From Sphingomonas cavernae (GTDB lineage: Bacteria; Pseudomonadota; Alphaproteobacteria; Sphingomonadales; Sphingomonadaceae), in contig NZ_QYUM01000002.1 of the NCBI RefSeq assembly GCF_003590775.1, positions 806,001-870,000 of the forward strand: a stretch of 64,000 nucleotides of DNA. The letters run 5' to 3'. Below, piece by piece: positions 52,638 to 64,000 of this stretch. Under the pieces are notes generated by a model. It made no database searches. It was given only the letters and a program-made list of their open reading frames with translations, and had not been told where the DNA came from. The first letter of the stretch is position 1. Every line of letters starts with the position of its first letter. The position numbers were made by a program, and so were the translations under genes.

Positions 52638-53237
52638 TTATCTTTGCGCGTCGTCTGACGACGCTTGTTTGCGGCGGCGAAGCGCGAGCACGTAGATCAG
52701 CCCCGCGACGGCGGCGAAGAAGAACCACTGGACCGCATAGGCGAGGTGGTTGTTGGGGATGTCATCCATCTTCGGTGGCTGGCTCGCCTCGAGCCCCGGT
52801 GCGGGCATGTGCGAGACGAGCCGGATGATATGTTTCGTGTCGGGTGCGACGATGCCTGTGACCTCGCCGCCTGTCCATGCGGGATCAGCGGGCGCCCGCG
52901 ACCAGCCCATGTCGACCTGCATCCCGGGGCCCTCCGCCCCGCCGGTCCTGCACGCGGCGATATGAGCCCAGCCCGCCTCGCCCTTTGCGTTGCGCCCCGC
53001 AACCGCATTCCAGCCCGTGACCTCGGTGCAAAATCCCGTCGCGCGGCGGAAGAGCGGCGCGTCCTTCCGGCTCGGCACCGCCGGCCAGGCGATCGGGGGC
53101 TGATTCGCGGCTTCGGCATATTCGGCGAGCAACATGTTCTTCTCGTGCATGCGCCGAAGCTGCCACATGCCGAGCGAGATCATCACGAGGACAGCACCGG
53201 CGACGATTATGGTCGATATGATCGGCCAGCGCTTCAT
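52638..53237 (-). CDS. SURF1-family cytochrome oxidase assembly protein
   Basis: This 199-aa protein has a helix at each end, as in SURF1 (residues about 8-25 and 165-185). GMWQLRRMHEKNMLLAEY lies near the start, and NNHLAYAVQWFFFAA, the family signature, near the end. It helps heme a insertion or early assembly of oxidase subunit I. Its start overlaps the DUF983 stop. Confidence 0.93.
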   Translation of the reverse strand: MKRWPIISTIIVAGAVLVMISLGMWQLRRMHEKNMLLAEYAEAANQPPIAWPAVPSRKDAPLFRRATGFCTEVTGWNAVAGRNAKGEAGWAHIAACRTGGAEGPGMQVDMGWSRAPADPAWTGGEVTGIVAPDTKHIIRLVSHMPAPGLEASQPPKMDDIPNNHLAYAVQWFFFAAVAGLIYVLALRRRKQASSDDAQR

Positions 53238-53599
53238 TCGACGAGCCGTCCTTCGCGCGCGCGGTTCCTGAATTCGAGCTGCAGCAGCGCCGCCTTGGCG
53301 ACGCGCAGCAGCCCGACGACAAGCGCCAGCGTCAACGGCACCCAGAGCAGAATATGCACCCAGAACGGCGGCTCGAAGCCGAGCTGGACGGTGACCGCGC
53401 CGATCGTGATCAGCGCGCCAACGATGAGGATGAGGAAGGCCGCGGGGCCGTCACCGACATTGAACTGGTCATAGTCGAGGCCGCAAGCGCCGCATTCAGG
53501 CGCGAACCGGACGATGCCGAAAAAGAGCGTCTTCGCGCCGCAGCGCGGACACAGGCCCCCGAGCGCGACTTGCGCGGTCCCGGGGGCCGTATCGGTCAC
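53234..53599 (-). CDS. DUF983 membrane protein
   Basis: This roughly 121-aa protein has a zinc-ribbon-like pair of C-x-x-C motifs (GGLCPRCGAKTLF and CGACGLDY) and two membrane helices (FLILIVGALITIGAVTV and LLWVPLTLALVVGLL). It is typical of DUF983 proteins in alphaproteobacterial oxidase operons. I set the start at GTG 53599, just after the ctaE stop; an ATG at 53641 would overlap ctaE. Confidence 0.88.
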   Translation of the reverse strand: MTDTAPGTAQVALGGLCPRCGAKTLFFGIVRFAPECGACGLDYDQFNVGDGPAAFLILIVGALITIGAVTVQLGFEPPFWVHILLWVPLTLALVVGLLRVAKAALLQLEFRNRAREGRLVE

Positions 53600-53603
53600 C
53601 GTG

Positions 53604-54467
53604 TTAGCCGTGGACCGGCGCGCCCCAGCCGCCCCAGACATAGATGCTGACGAAGAGGAACAGCCAGACGATGTCGACGAAGTGCCAGTACCAGACTGCC
53701 GCCTCGAAGCCGAAATGCTGCTTGGGCGTGAAGTGGCCCTTGTACGCGCGCACGAGGCAGACGATCAGGAAGATCGTGCCGATGAGGACGTGGAAGCCGT
53801 GGAAGCCGGTCGCCATGAAGAACGCGGCGCCATAGTTCAGGCCCTTGAAGGGGAACGGCGCGTGCATATACTCATAGGCCTGCACGCCCGTGAAGAGCAC
53901 GCCGAGTGCGATCGTCAGCCACAGGCCGAGCTTCAACCCCTCACGGTTGCCGTGGATCAGCGAGTGGTGCGCCCAGGTGCAGGTGGTGCCCGAGCAGAGC
54001 AGGATCAGCGTGTTGAGCAGCGGCAGTTCGAAGGCGTTGAGCACTTCCATGCCCTTGGGCGGCCACTGCGCGACGGTTGCGATCAGCGCAGGATCGGTCA
54101 CGCGTTCGACCGCGCCATCCACGACCTGAAGCGGCACGGGGAAGAGCGAGAAATCGAACCAGGCCCAGAACCAGCCGACGAAGAACATCACTTCGGAAGC
54201 GATGAACAGGATCATGCCGTAACGCAGGTGGAGCTGCACCACGGGGGTGTGATCACCCGCATGCGCTTCGCTCACGACGTCCGCCCACCACGAATACATG
54301 GTGAAGAGCACACCCGCGAGACCCATCAGGAAGACCCAGCCACCGCCGGCTACTTCATGCATCCACATGATGCCGCCGCTGGCCATCGCAAGCGCCGACA
54401 TGCTGCCGATGAACGGCCAGATGCTCGGCGGCAGGATATGATATTGGTGATTCGTGGCTCCGGCCAT
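53604..54467 (-). CDS. ctaE: Cytochrome c oxidase subunit III
   Basis: This 287-aa protein has seven helices. It contains HLRYGMILFIASEVMFF with the conserved Glu, TCTWAHHSLI and the terminal FHGFHVLIGT and YWHFVDIVWLFLF blocks. It stabilises subunit I and binds lipids in the aa3 oxidase. Length is normal for the family. Confidence 0.96.
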   Translation of the reverse strand: MAGATNHQYHILPPSIWPFIGSMSALAMASGGIMWMHEVAGGGWVFLMGLAGVLFTMYSWWADVVSEAHAGDHTPVVQLHLRYGMILFIASEVMFFVGWFWAWFDFSLFPVPLQVVDGAVERVTDPALIATVAQWPPKGMEVLNAFELPLLNTLILLCSGTTCTWAHHSLIHGNREGLKLGLWLTIALGVLFTGVQAYEYMHAPFPFKGLNYGAAFFMATGFHGFHVLIGTIFLIVCLVRAYKGHFTPKQHFGFEAAVWYWHFVDIVWLFLFVSIYVWGGWGAPVHG

Positions 54468-54519
54468 TTCCCTGTCCCTTGACGTCGTTAGCGTGTCCCT
54501 AGCTTCAATCCCGAGAATC

Positions 54520-55083
54520 TCAACCCTTATCGGGCTTCACGGGATGGAAGGTGTAGGACAATGTGATTTCCCTGATATCGTTCGCATCGGGGTCGTCGAG
54601 AATCTTGGGATCGACGAAGAAGATCACGGGCATGCGGACCTCCTGTCCCGGCTCGAGTGTCTGCTCGGTGAAGCAGAAGCATTCGATCTTGCTGAAATAT
54701 TTACCCGCCTGCATCGGGCTGACATTGTAGCTGGCAATACCCTTGATCGGTTTGTCCGACAGGTTCTTCGCGACATAGAATGCCATGTCCTGCGCGCCCA
54801 GCGTGACGGTCTCGGTATGGCGCTCGGGCTTGAACTCCCAGGGAAGGCCCGGATCGCGATTCGCGTCGAAGCGGACCGACATCGTCTTGCCCGCAACCGC
54901 ACCGGGCGCGGCGTCGGCGCGCATCGTCGTGCCCCCGAAGCCGGTTACGCGGCAGAACATGTCATAGAGCGGCACCGCCGCATAACCCAGGCACACCATG
55001 CCGACCACGAGCATCGCCATCGAGATCGCGGTCCGGCGCTTGCCACGCTCTGCAGCCGCACTTTCGATCGCGGGCATGGTCAT
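54520..55083 (-). CDS. ctaG: Cytochrome c oxidase assembly protein, copper donor
   Basis: This 187-aa protein has one N-terminal helix and a periplasmic domain. VPLYDMFCRVTGFGG holds the copper-binding Cys, and SKIECFCFTEQTL has the C-x-C pair. AGKYFSKIECFCF and PVIFFVDP are standard for the CtaG/Cox11 family, which delivers copper to the CuB site. It is coupled to the small gene upstream by ATGA. Confidence 0.95.
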   Translation of the reverse strand: MTMPAIESAAAERGKRRTAISMAMLVVGMVCLGYAAVPLYDMFCRVTGFGGTTMRADAAPGAVAGKTMSVRFDANRDPGLPWEFKPERHTETVTLGAQDMAFYVAKNLSDKPIKGIASYNVSPMQAGKYFSKIECFCFTEQTLEPGQEVRMPVIFFVDPKILDDPDANDIREITLSYTFHPVKPDKG

Positions 55084-55211
55084 CCCGCGATCGCCATCTT
55101 GGCGATCGAGATCGCATAGAACAGGATGACGAGTCCGCCGAGGATCAGCGCCATGACGAGTGCGCGCGAGCGCTGCCGCGCGCGGATCTGTTCGAGTTCT
55201 TCGGGGGTCAT
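55080..55211 (-). CDS. 43-aa single-helix protein of the oxidase operon
   Basis: It begins [18 protein letters not shown] and has a single helix ([19 protein letters not shown]). Small proteins of this kind commonly sit between ctaB and ctaG in alphaproteobacteria. Both ends overlap neighbours by ATGA, which supports translation. It is probably an oxidase assembly aid, or a small subunit, and its exact role is unknown. Confidence 0.8.
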   Translation of the reverse strand: MTPEELEQIRARQRSRALVMALILGGLVILFYAISIAKMAIAG

Positions 55212-56122
55212 GCGAGCACCAGCTTGTCGGCGACGAGCGCGCCGAACAGGAGAAAGAGATACAGGATCGAAAAGCCGAAAAGGCGTTTTTCCGGGCGCAT
55301 CAAGTCGCCGTCGCCTGATGTACGGAACGCGATCTGTGCGGCCATGAACAGGAAGATTGCGGTCAGCAGCACTGCCGCGACGCCATAGAGCGCCCCCGCC
55401 AACCCGAGCGCCCATGGCGCGACGGCGGCTGCCGCCATGGGCAGGCTGTAGATCAGGATCTGACGCCGTGTCGTGCGCTCACCCGCCACCACCGGAAGCA
55501 TGGGGATGCCCGCCGCGGCATAATCGGTCTTCACGAACAGCGCGAGCGCCCAGAAATGCGGCGGAGTCCACAAGAAGACGAGCGCGAAGAGCAGCAGCGG
55601 CAGTGTGGCGACATCGCCCGTCACTGCCGCCCAGCCGATCACCGGCGGAAAGGCGCCCGCCGCGCCGCCGATAACGATATTCTGCGGCGTCCTGGGTTTG
55701 AGCCAGATCGTGTAGACGAGGACATAGAAGAGGATCGACGCCGCAAGGATCGCGGCTGCGAGCCAGTTGGTCGCCATCCCCATCAGGATCACCGAGAAGA
55801 AGGATAGCCCGACGCCGAAATGCAGTGCCGACTGGCGGTCCATCCGGCCCGCAGGAAGCGGACGGTTCGCCGTACGCTTCATCTTGGCGTCGATATCGGC
55901 CTCGTACCACTGGTTGAGCGCCCCCGCTGCGCCCGCGCCGAGCGCGATGCACAGGATCGCCGTGAAACCGAGCACGGGGTGGATGTGCTGGGGGGCGACG
56001 AGCAACCCGCACAGTCCGGTAAAAACCACGAGCGACATCACGCGCGGTTTGGTGAGCGCGAGGAAATCCCGCCAGTCGGCGGGCATGGGGGTCGCGTGCG
56101 TATCCAGGGCCTTGCTAGCCAT
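55208..56122 (-). CDS. ctaB: Protoheme IX farnesyltransferase (heme O synthase)
   Basis: This 304-aa membrane enzyme has eight or nine helices. [21 protein letters not shown], split as N-x-x-x-D-x-x-x-D, binds the farnesyl diphosphate metal. [21 protein letters not shown] and [11 protein letters not shown] are heme O synthase blocks. It makes heme o, the precursor of heme a. The start is the ATG at 56122, with a GTG directly before it. Confidence 0.96.
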   Translation of the reverse strand: MASKALDTHATPMPADWRDFLALTKPRVMSLVVFTGLCGLLVAPQHIHPVLGFTAILCIALGAGAAGALNQWYEADIDAKMKRTANRPLPAGRMDRQSALHFGVGLSFFSVILMGMATNWLAAAILAASILFYVLVYTIWLKPRTPQNIVIGGAAGAFPPVIGWAAVTGDVATLPLLLFALVFLWTPPHFWALALFVKTDYAAAGIPMLPVVAGERTTRRQILIYSLPMAAAAVAPWALGLAGALYGVAAVLLTAIFLFMAAQIAFRTSGDGDLMRPEKRLFGFSILYLFLLFGALVADKLVLA

Positions 56123-56174
56123 CACGTTTCAAAACCATTTGCGCCGGGGCGGCTAAGCCCCGGCGCGAAGTCGT

Positions 56175-58914
<2,740 letters not shown>

Positions 58915-59043
58915 AAGCGTCTCGATCTCACCCTCTTGGAAATGACCGGACACGATGATTCCCCTCGCGCCCGGTCAATTTGGGGCGGCTTATAGGCACG
59001 GATATCGGATGCCTCAAGCATCTGTGACGATAATTTGAAGCAG

Positions 59044-59071
59044 TTGTCCGCCACATATGAAAAGCTATAAG
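59044..59071 (+). promoter_or_regulatory. Possible promoter of pyrE
   Basis: TTGTCC (59044-59049) and TATAAG (59066-59071) are spaced by 16 bases and lie 33 bases before the pyrE ATG. This is a plausible housekeeping sigma promoter, based on motif match only. Confidence 0.35.
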
Positions 59072-59103
59072 GCGCGACGACATGGAATGCTGGAGCCACT
59101 GCA

Positions 59104-59691
59104 ATGACGGATGATGAAATTTTGGCGGAATTCCGGGCGGCAGACGCGCTGCTCGAAGGCCATTTCATCCTCTCTTCGGGATTGAGGAGCCCGCGTTATC
59201 TCCAGTGCGCACGCGTGTTGATGGATCCGATGCGGGGCGCCAGACTTGCGTCTTCACTCGTTTCGCGCATGCCGCGCGACATCCGGTCGAGCATCGAGAT
59301 CGTGGTTTCGCCTGCCATGGGCGGCGTCATCGCCGGGCATGAGATGGGCCGCGCGCTCGGAGTCGAGGCGATTTTCCTCGAACGCCCCGAGGGTGTTTTC
59401 GAGCTCCGGCGCGGCTTCCGGCTCAAGGCCGGCCAGAAGGTGCTGATGATGGAAGATGTCGTCACCACCGGGCTATCCTCGCGCGAAGCAATGAAGGCGA
59501 TCGCGGCGGCCGGAGGCGAAGTGATCGCCGCAGCGGCTTTGGTTGATCGTTCCAACGGTCAGGCGCAGTTCGACGTCCCCTTCTTCCCGCTGATCACGCT
59601 CGATGTGCCGAGCTATGCCCCCGACGCGCTGCCGCCCGAACTCGCGGCGATCCCGGCGATCAAGCCGGGAAGCCGCAAGGAAGCCGCATGA
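59104..59691 (+). CDS. pyrE: Orotate phosphoribosyltransferase
   Basis: This 195-aa enzyme makes OMP from orotate and PRPP. The PRPP-binding loop is [28 protein letters not shown] at the N-terminus binds orotate, and [16 protein letters not shown] is the third block. Length fits the long-branch alphaproteobacterial form. It overlaps pdxJ by four bases. Confidence 0.95.
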   Translation: MTDDEILAEFRAADALLEGHFILSSGLRSPRYLQCARVLMDPMRGARLASSLVSRMPRDIRSSIEIVVSPAMGGVIAGHEMGRALGVEAIFLERPEGVFELRRGFRLKAGQKVLMMEDVVTTGLSSREAMKAIAAAGGEVIAAAALVDRSNGQAQFDVPFFPLITLDVPSYAPDALPPELAAIPAIKPGSRKEAA

Positions 59692-60434
59692 CGCTGCGAA
59701 GCGCTGACAATGGCCGGCTCCGCCTGGGGGTCAATATCGATCACGTCGCGACCATCCGGAATGCGCGCGGCGGATCGCACCCTGACCCGGTCAAGGCCGC
59801 GCTGATCGCGGCGCGATCGGGTGCCGACGGCATTACCGCGCATCTGCGCGAAGATCGGCGACACATCACCGACGACGATATCGCCTCGCTGATAGATGCG
59901 CTCGAATTGCCGCTCAATCTGGAGATGGCTGCGACCGAGGAGATGCTCACGATCGCATTGCGCCACAAGCCACATGCCGCGTGCATCGTCCCCGAGAAGC
60001 GCGAGGAGCGCACCACCGAGGGCGGGCTCGACGCGGCTGGCCAGCACAATCATCTTACGCCCTTTGTCGCACGGCTGCTGGATGCGGGGATCCGCGTCAG
60101 CCTGTTCATCGAACCCGATCCACGCCAGATCGAGGCGGCGATTCGGCTGGGCGCGCCCGTCGTCGAATTCCACACAGGACGCTATGCGCACCTCGAAGGC
60201 GTAGAGCAGACCGAAGAGCTGCGCCGCATCGTCGATGCGGCCGCGCTCGCCGCCAAGAACGGCATCGAACCACATGCCGGCCACGGCCTCACCTTCGACA
60301 ATGTCTCGGCCGTAGCGGCGATCCCACAGGTCGCCGAGCTCAACATCGGCCATTTCCTGATCGGCGAGGCGATCTTCACAGGGCTCGACAAGAGCGTCGC
60401 GAAGATGCGCGAACTGATGGATCTGGCGCGATGA
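59688..60434 (+). CDS. pdxJ: Pyridoxine 5'-phosphate synthase
   Basis: This 248-aa (beta/alpha)8 enzyme condenses 3-amino-2-oxopropyl phosphate with deoxyxylulose phosphate. [39 protein letters not shown] and [15 protein letters not shown] carry the catalytic His and Glu residues. GHGLTFDN binds phosphate. It is coupled to pyrE and acpS by ATGA overlaps. Confidence 0.97.
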   Translation: MTLRSADNGRLRLGVNIDHVATIRNARGGSHPDPVKAALIAARSGADGITAHLREDRRHITDDDIASLIDALELPLNLEMAATEEMLTIALRHKPHAACIVPEKREERTTEGGLDAAGQHNHLTPFVARLLDAGIRVSLFIEPDPRQIEAAIRLGAPVVEFHTGRYAHLEGVEQTEELRRIVDAAALAAKNGIEPHAGHGLTFDNVSAVAAIPQVAELNIGHFLIGEAIFTGLDKSVAKMRELMDLAR

Positions 60435-60847
60435 TCATCGGCATGGGCTCGGATCTGTGCAACATCCAGCGCATCCAGAATTCGCTCGACCGTTTCGGCG
60501 AGCGCTTTATCCGCCGCGTCTTCACCGATATCGAGCACGCCAAGGCCGAACGGCGTCCTTTCACGCGCGCGGGCACCTATGCCAAGCGCTTCGCCGCCAA
60601 GGAGGCTTTCTCCAAGGCGGTGGGCACGGGCTTCAAGAGGGGCGTGTTCATGAAGGATATCGGCGTGGTCAACGCCTCCAGCGGCGCACCCACACTGGCG
60701 CTTACGGGCGGTGCAAAAGCGCGGCTTGACGCGCTGACGCCGAGCGGCCACGCAGTGAAAGTGCATCTGACGCTGACCGACGATCATCCCTGGGCGCAGG
60801 CCTTCGTGATTCTCGAGGCGCTGCCGATCGGGGAGGAAAGCGCGTGA
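60431..60847 (+). CDS. acpS: Holo-[acyl-carrier-protein] synthase
   Basis: This 138-aa enzyme transfers 4'-phosphopantetheine to acyl carrier protein. [12 protein letters not shown] holds the Mg-binding Asp, and [16 protein letters not shown] the conserved Lys-Glu. It is coupled to pdxJ by an ATGA overlap and to lepB by a GTGA overlap. Confidence 0.96.
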   Translation: MIIGMGSDLCNIQRIQNSLDRFGERFIRRVFTDIEHAKAERRPFTRAGTYAKRFAAKEAFSKAVGTGFKRGVFMKDIGVVNASSGAPTLALTGGAKARLDALTPSGHAVKVHLTLTDDHPWAQAFVILEALPIGEESA

Positions 60848-61701
60848 ACGAGCCGGCACAGACCACCGGAACTGCCGAGGACGAAGCAAAGAAGGGCACC
60901 GACTGGTGGGCCGAGTTGCGCGCGATCCTCTGGCTGGTGCTCGCGGTGCTGGGCTTTCACAGCCTCATCGCCAAGCCGTTTTACATCCCTTCCGAATCGA
61001 TGGTGCCCGCGCTTCTGACAGGTGACCGGCTGGTCGTTTCCAAATACCCCTATGGCTGGTCGTTCGTCTCCGCGAGCTTTCATATATTGCCACAGTTCCC
61101 GGGGCGCTTGTTCGGCAGACTTCCCGAACGGGGCGACGTGGTCATCGTGAGCCCTCCGGGTGTGCGCACCGACTATATCAAGCGCGTCATCGGCCTGCCC
61201 GGCGACCGTCTGGAGGTCAGGAGCGGCATCGTCATCCTGAACGGTGTGCCCGTGAAGCGCACGCCCGCAGGCAATGCGCGCATCCCCGTCGACGCCAACA
61301 TGCAGTGCAAGGGCGATGAATATCCCGGCGCGCTCAGGAGCAGCGCGGATGGCAGCGCCTATTGCGAGCTGCCCGCGTTCCGCGAGACGCTGCCCGGTGG
61401 CCGCAGCTACACCGTACTCGACACGGGCTATTCGAACGGCGACGACTTTCCCGCAACGACGATCCCCGAGGACCATGTCTTCGTGATGGGCGATAATCGC
61501 GACCATTCCGCCGACAGCCGTTTCCCCGTTGCGGGGCTCGGGCTGGGCGGGCCGGTGCCGTGGGAGAATATCGGCGGGCGCGCCGAGTTCATCACCTTCT
61601 CGCTCGACGGGTCATCGAAATGGTGGAACCCGATAAGCTGGTTCACCGCGATGCGCGGCGGACGCGCCTTTACCAGCCTGCATCCGCAGAACGCCGAATA
61701 A
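60844..61701 (+). CDS. lepB: Signal peptidase I
   Basis: This 285-aa inner-membrane protease cleaves Sec and Tat signal peptides. After one helix ([17 protein letters not shown]) come the catalytic Ser in [15 protein letters not shown] and the Lys in [12 protein letters not shown]. The motif [14 protein letters not shown] is also present. It starts with GTG. In many alphaproteobacteria lepB is followed by rnc; here it is followed by an AI-2E permease gene. Confidence 0.96.
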   Translation: MNEPAQTTGTAEDEAKKGTDWWAELRAILWLVLAVLGFHSLIAKPFYIPSESMVPALLTGDRLVVSKYPYGWSFVSASFHILPQFPGRLFGRLPERGDVVIVSPPGVRTDYIKRVIGLPGDRLEVRSGIVILNGVPVKRTPAGNARIPVDANMQCKGDEYPGALRSSADGSAYCELPAFRETLPGGRSYTVLDTGYSNGDDFPATTIPEDHVFVMGDNRDHSADSRFPVAGLGLGGPVPWENIGGRAEFITFSLDGSSKWWNPISWFTAMRGGRAFTSLHPQNAE

Positions 61702-61703
61702 AG

Positions 61704-62768
61704 ATGGCGCGCGAGGAAAACCGCACCGTCACCACACCGGGGCCGAGCGAGGTCCAGGACCCCGCGGCACGCGCCGAGATCAAGCGCGCGTTCATCTGGT
61801 TCTCGATGGCTGGCGCGTTCGCGCTCGTCATATTGCTGATCCAGCCACTGCTGCTGATCCTGGGCGGCGTGATTTTTGCCGTGATACTCGACGGCGGTAC
61901 GCGCCTGCTCGGGCGTTCGCTTCCGATCGGACGTGGCTGGCGCCTGCTGATCGTCGTGGTCGCGGCGGTCGCCTTTCTGTTCGGCACGCTCTACATGACC
62001 GGGGTCGAGATCGCGCAACAGGCCGGCCAGCTTCGTGCGACGATCGAGGTTCAGGGGGACCGCTTTCTCGCCTGGCTGACGACGACGGGCCTGATGCCCG
62101 GCACCGAGGACGTCAAGACCCTCGCGCGCGAGCTATTCGGTTCGATCGGTCGACTGACGAGTGTTCTCGGCTCGGCCTTCGGCGCCCTCACCAGCCTGTT
62201 CATGATCGCGGTGATCGGCCTGTTCCTCGCGATGGAGCCGCGTATTTACGAACGCGGCTTCCAGTGGCTGCTCCCCGCTGACAAGCGCAGAGAGGCCAAG
62301 ATCACGCTCGACCGGATGGGCTTCACCATGCGGCGGCTGATGGCGGGCCGGCTGTTCGGCATGTTCTTCGAAGGCGTGCTGACCTGGATCGCGCTCAGCA
62401 TCGCGGGCGTGCCGATGGCGCTGATCCTCGGCATCCTGACGGGTGTGCTAGCCTTCATTCCCAATATCGGCGCGTTCATAAGCGGCCTGCTGATGGTCGC
62501 AGTGGGCTTTAGCGCGGGAATCGAGACCGGGCTTGCCGCGATCATCGTCTATTTCGTCGTCCAGACCTTCGACGGCTATGTGCTGATCCCGCTCGTCGCC
62601 AGGAAAACCGTCGACATGCCCCCCGCGCTGACGCTCGGTACGCAAATCCTCTTCGGCACGCTGTTCGGTATCTTTGGCCTCGCGCTGGCCGATCCGATCG
62701 TTGCAATGATCAAGGTTGCGCTCGAACGTCGTTCGGAGCGTGGGGCGGATGAAGCGACAGCCGCATAA
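61704..62768 (+). CDS. AI-2E family permease
   Basis: This 354-aa membrane protein has about seven helices. It has the pattern of the AI-2E/PerM family: a first pair of helices, a long soluble stretch (about residues 100-210), then GILTGVLAFIPNIGAFIS and FDGYVLIPLVARKTVDMPP. Family members export diverse small molecules or ions; the substrate is unknown. The ATG lies two bases after the lepB stop. Confidence 0.9.
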   Translation: MAREENRTVTTPGPSEVQDPAARAEIKRAFIWFSMAGAFALVILLIQPLLLILGGVIFAVILDGGTRLLGRSLPIGRGWRLLIVVVAAVAFLFGTLYMTGVEIAQQAGQLRATIEVQGDRFLAWLTTTGLMPGTEDVKTLARELFGSIGRLTSVLGSAFGALTSLFMIAVIGLFLAMEPRIYERGFQWLLPADKRREAKITLDRMGFTMRRLMAGRLFGMFFEGVLTWIALSIAGVPMALILGILTGVLAFIPNIGAFISGLLMVAVGFSAGIETGLAAIIVYFVVQTFDGYVLIPLVARKTVDMPPALTLGTQILFGTLFGIFGLALADPIVAMIKVALERRSERGADEATAA

Positions 62769-62770
62769 AT

Positions 62771-62800
62771 GAAAAGGCCGGCGCATCGACGCCGGCCTGT
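62771..62800. terminator. Hairpin between convergent genes
   Basis: AGGCCGGCG (62775-62783) pairs with CGCCGGCCT (62790-62798) around ATCGA-type loop bases. On the - strand it is followed by TTTTC, so it fits an intrinsic terminator for the FKBP gene. On the + strand the T-run is poor. Confidence 0.7.
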
Positions 62801-62825
62801 CCTGATTTCGCATTTTTGCTGAAGC

Positions 62826-63410
62826 TCAACGCCCGCCCGGCATCCCCTGCGGCGGGATGGCGCCCTCGGCCTGGAGCCGCTGCATTTCCGACTGGATCTC
62901 GGCCATCGACTTGAAGTCGAGCAGGTCGACCTCGAAGATCAGCAGCGAGTTGGCCGGGATCACCTCGGCCGGCGACTGTTCGCCATAGCCGAGCTGCGGC
63001 GGGATCCAGAGCTTGTACTTGCCGCCACGCGACATCTGCTTCAGGCCTTCGGAGAAGCCGGGAACTACGCCCGCTACGGGGAAGCTCGCCTGCGGATTCT
63101 CGTCGAAGACCTTGCCGTCGCGCAGCGTGCCCTTGTAGCCGACGAGAACGACGTCCTCATCGGTGGGCTTGGGGCCCTTGCCCTCCTCGACCACCTGATA
63201 CTGCAGCCCCGACGCGGTGGTGACCACGCCCTTCTGCTTCGCATTCCAGGCGAGGAACTGCTCGGGCGTGCCCGCATTGGCCACCGCGGCACCCGAGGTG
63301 CCGAGATAGGCGCCGCCGCCGGCGACGGCGACGGCAAGCGCCACGCCGATCCAGAGTTTCGCGATCGAGCCCTTGGCGATCGGGCGAAGCGGAACGGCGG
63401 TCACCGACAT
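62826..63410 (-). CDS. FKBP-type peptidyl-prolyl isomerase, membrane-anchored
   Basis: This 194-aa protein has one N-terminal helix (LWIGVALAVAVAGGGAYLG) and then the FKBP domain at about 60-170: VVLVGYKGTLRDGKVFDEN, VVPGFSEGLKQMSRGGKYKLWIPPQLGYGE in adjacent blocks, and LLIFEVDLLDF. It helps folding of periplasmic proteins. A Gly/Pro/Gln tail follows. The gene lies after rpsU. Confidence 0.95.
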   Translation of the reverse strand: MSVTAVPLRPIAKGSIAKLWIGVALAVAVAGGGAYLGTSGAAVANAGTPEQFLAWNAKQKGVVTTASGLQYQVVEEGKGPKPTDEDVVLVGYKGTLRDGKVFDENPQASFPVAGVVPGFSEGLKQMSRGGKYKLWIPPQLGYGEQSPAEVIPANSLLIFEVDLLDFKSMAEIQSEMQRLQAEGAIPPQGMPGGR

Positions 63411-63466
63411 GGACAGGCAGCCTCGGTCATTTGAAGAAGGGAAAACGTTGAGGGAAAGCGCCGGAT

Positions 63467-63673
63467 TTACCGGGCGCCGTCACGCTCCATACGCTTGCGC
63501 TCGAGCTTGCGCGCGCGACGGATCGCAGCGGCACGCTCGCGCGCACGCTTTTCCGACGGCTTCTCATAGTGACGGCGCAGCTTCATTTCGCGGTAAACGC
63601 CTTCGCGCTGCAGCTTCTTCTTGAGCGCCCGCAGCGCCTGGTCGACGTTGTTGTCGCGAACGAGGATTTGCAT
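63467..63673 (-). CDS. rpsU: 30S ribosomal protein S21
   Basis: This 68-aa basic protein begins [20 protein letters not shown] and carries [16 protein letters not shown] and a long Arg-rich helix. That is standard for alphaproteobacterial S21. It sits on the 30S platform and helps initiation. Start ATG 63673. Confidence 0.96.
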   Translation of the reverse strand: MQILVRDNNVDQALRALKKKLQREGVYREMKLRRHYEKPSEKRARERAAAIRRARKLERKRMERDGAR

Positions 63674-63844
63674 AAAGCCGTCAGTCTCCAATCTTCGATC
63701 CCGCACCACAGCGACTCGCTGGCCGCGGCACGAAAGCCAATAAAAACGGGTCGTCGCAGGACGATTCCTGCGCCGTGTGGGGCGGCCAGTAACAGCGGAG
63801 CCGCGGATTTTCAAGCGATAAAGCGGCTTTTGCGCGGTTTCGCC

Positions 63845-64000
63845 TCAGCCGAAGCGATAGGCCGAGACCTTCCAGCCGAGCACGTGATCGGTGAAATCGC
63901 GAATCGCGGGATCATCGGCCCCCGCACCGAGCGCAACCATCAGCGGCAGCAGATGCTCCTCGCGCGGATGCGCGAAGCGCGCTTGCGGCAACGCCTCCCA
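63845..64000 (-). CDS. LigB-type extradiol dioxygenase, C-terminal fragment
   Basis: The last 51 residues of a gene that enters from the right edge on the - strand. HPREEHLLPLMVALGAG and the ending DHVLGWKVSAYRFG match DODA/YgiD-like class III extradiol ring-cleavage dioxygenases, where the H-P-R-E-E-H-L-L-P-L block carries a conserved catalytic His. The metal-binding N-terminal part is outside the window. Confidence 0.8.
   Translation of the reverse strand, partial: WEALPQARFAHPREEHLLPLMVALGAGADDPAIRDFTDHVLGWKVSAYRFG

Noticed and set aside
51361-52695. 444-codon frame opposite thrC
   Set aside because: The other strand encodes a complete threonine synthase with its PLP lysine.

Overview
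The window comes from a high-GC alphaproteobacterium, most likely a sphingomonad (Sphingomonadaceae: Sphingomonas, Sphingopyxis or a relative). The evidence is the gene set and order (hisB-hisH-hisA-hisF-hisE-HIT, ctaC-ctaD-ctaB-ctaG-ctaE-DUF983-SURF1-thrC, pyrE-pdxJ-acpS-lepB), the FecI/FecR/TonB-receptor unit, an alpha-type SspB adaptor, a PEP-CTERM-like protein with upstream CtrA-like half-sites, and dispersed intergenic palindromes. Translational coupling through ATGA/GTGA overlaps is very common.

Region 1 (1-9.7 kb) is accessory DNA. After the tail of a Nudix gene comes an unusual set: an AvrRpt2-like papain-fold protease, an unknown protein, a large lipoprotein and a small membrane/coiled-coil protein in one + strand operon; a convergent gene fusing a trypsin-like protease to a NUC-type nuclease; then, across an AT-rich divergent region, a Gly-rich repeat protein, a 97-aa protein and a metzincin carrying a three-fold (six half-repeat) propeller-like domain. 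Three protease classes and one nuclease lie together, and the enzymes lack recognisable Sec signals. This is the best candidate for an undescribed system.

Region 2 (10-16 kb) is an iron-dicitrate-style signalling unit: ECF sigma, FecR anti-sigma, an STN-bearing TonB receptor and a lipoprotein phosphatase, all on the - strand. Region 3 (16.2-18.7 kb) is decayed accessory DNA: a DUF6615-like putative nuclease, a RecQ/DpdF-like helicase remnant with frameshift, stop and 3' loss, and an internally deleted metallo-beta-lactamase-fold lipoprotein pseudogene.

Region 4 (18.7-31.3 kb) is housekeeping: Nudix, extensin-like, gmk, DUF1697, DUF2585, S66 peptidase, zinc-type CDF exporter, fumC, sspB and the his operon. 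The operon is interrupted between hisF and hisE by a PEP-CTERM-like gene with three CtrA-type half-sites, and by a 124-bp structured repeat that recurs at 48.1 kb. Region 5 (32-52.6 kb) carries an amino acid permease, adenosine-type kinase, queG, an ABC exporter pair, a CYP153-like P450, msrB, a fused permease/binding-protein osmoprotectant-type ABC importer, phhB, ccmAB, an rRNA-type methyltransferase and thrC. Region 6 (52.6-64 kb) is the aa3 cytochrome oxidase and assembly operon (-), then pyrE-pdxJ-acpS-lepB-AI-2E permease (+), an FKBP isomerase, rpsU and a truncated LigB-type dioxygenase. I saw no rRNA, tRNA, CRISPR array or intact insertion sequence.
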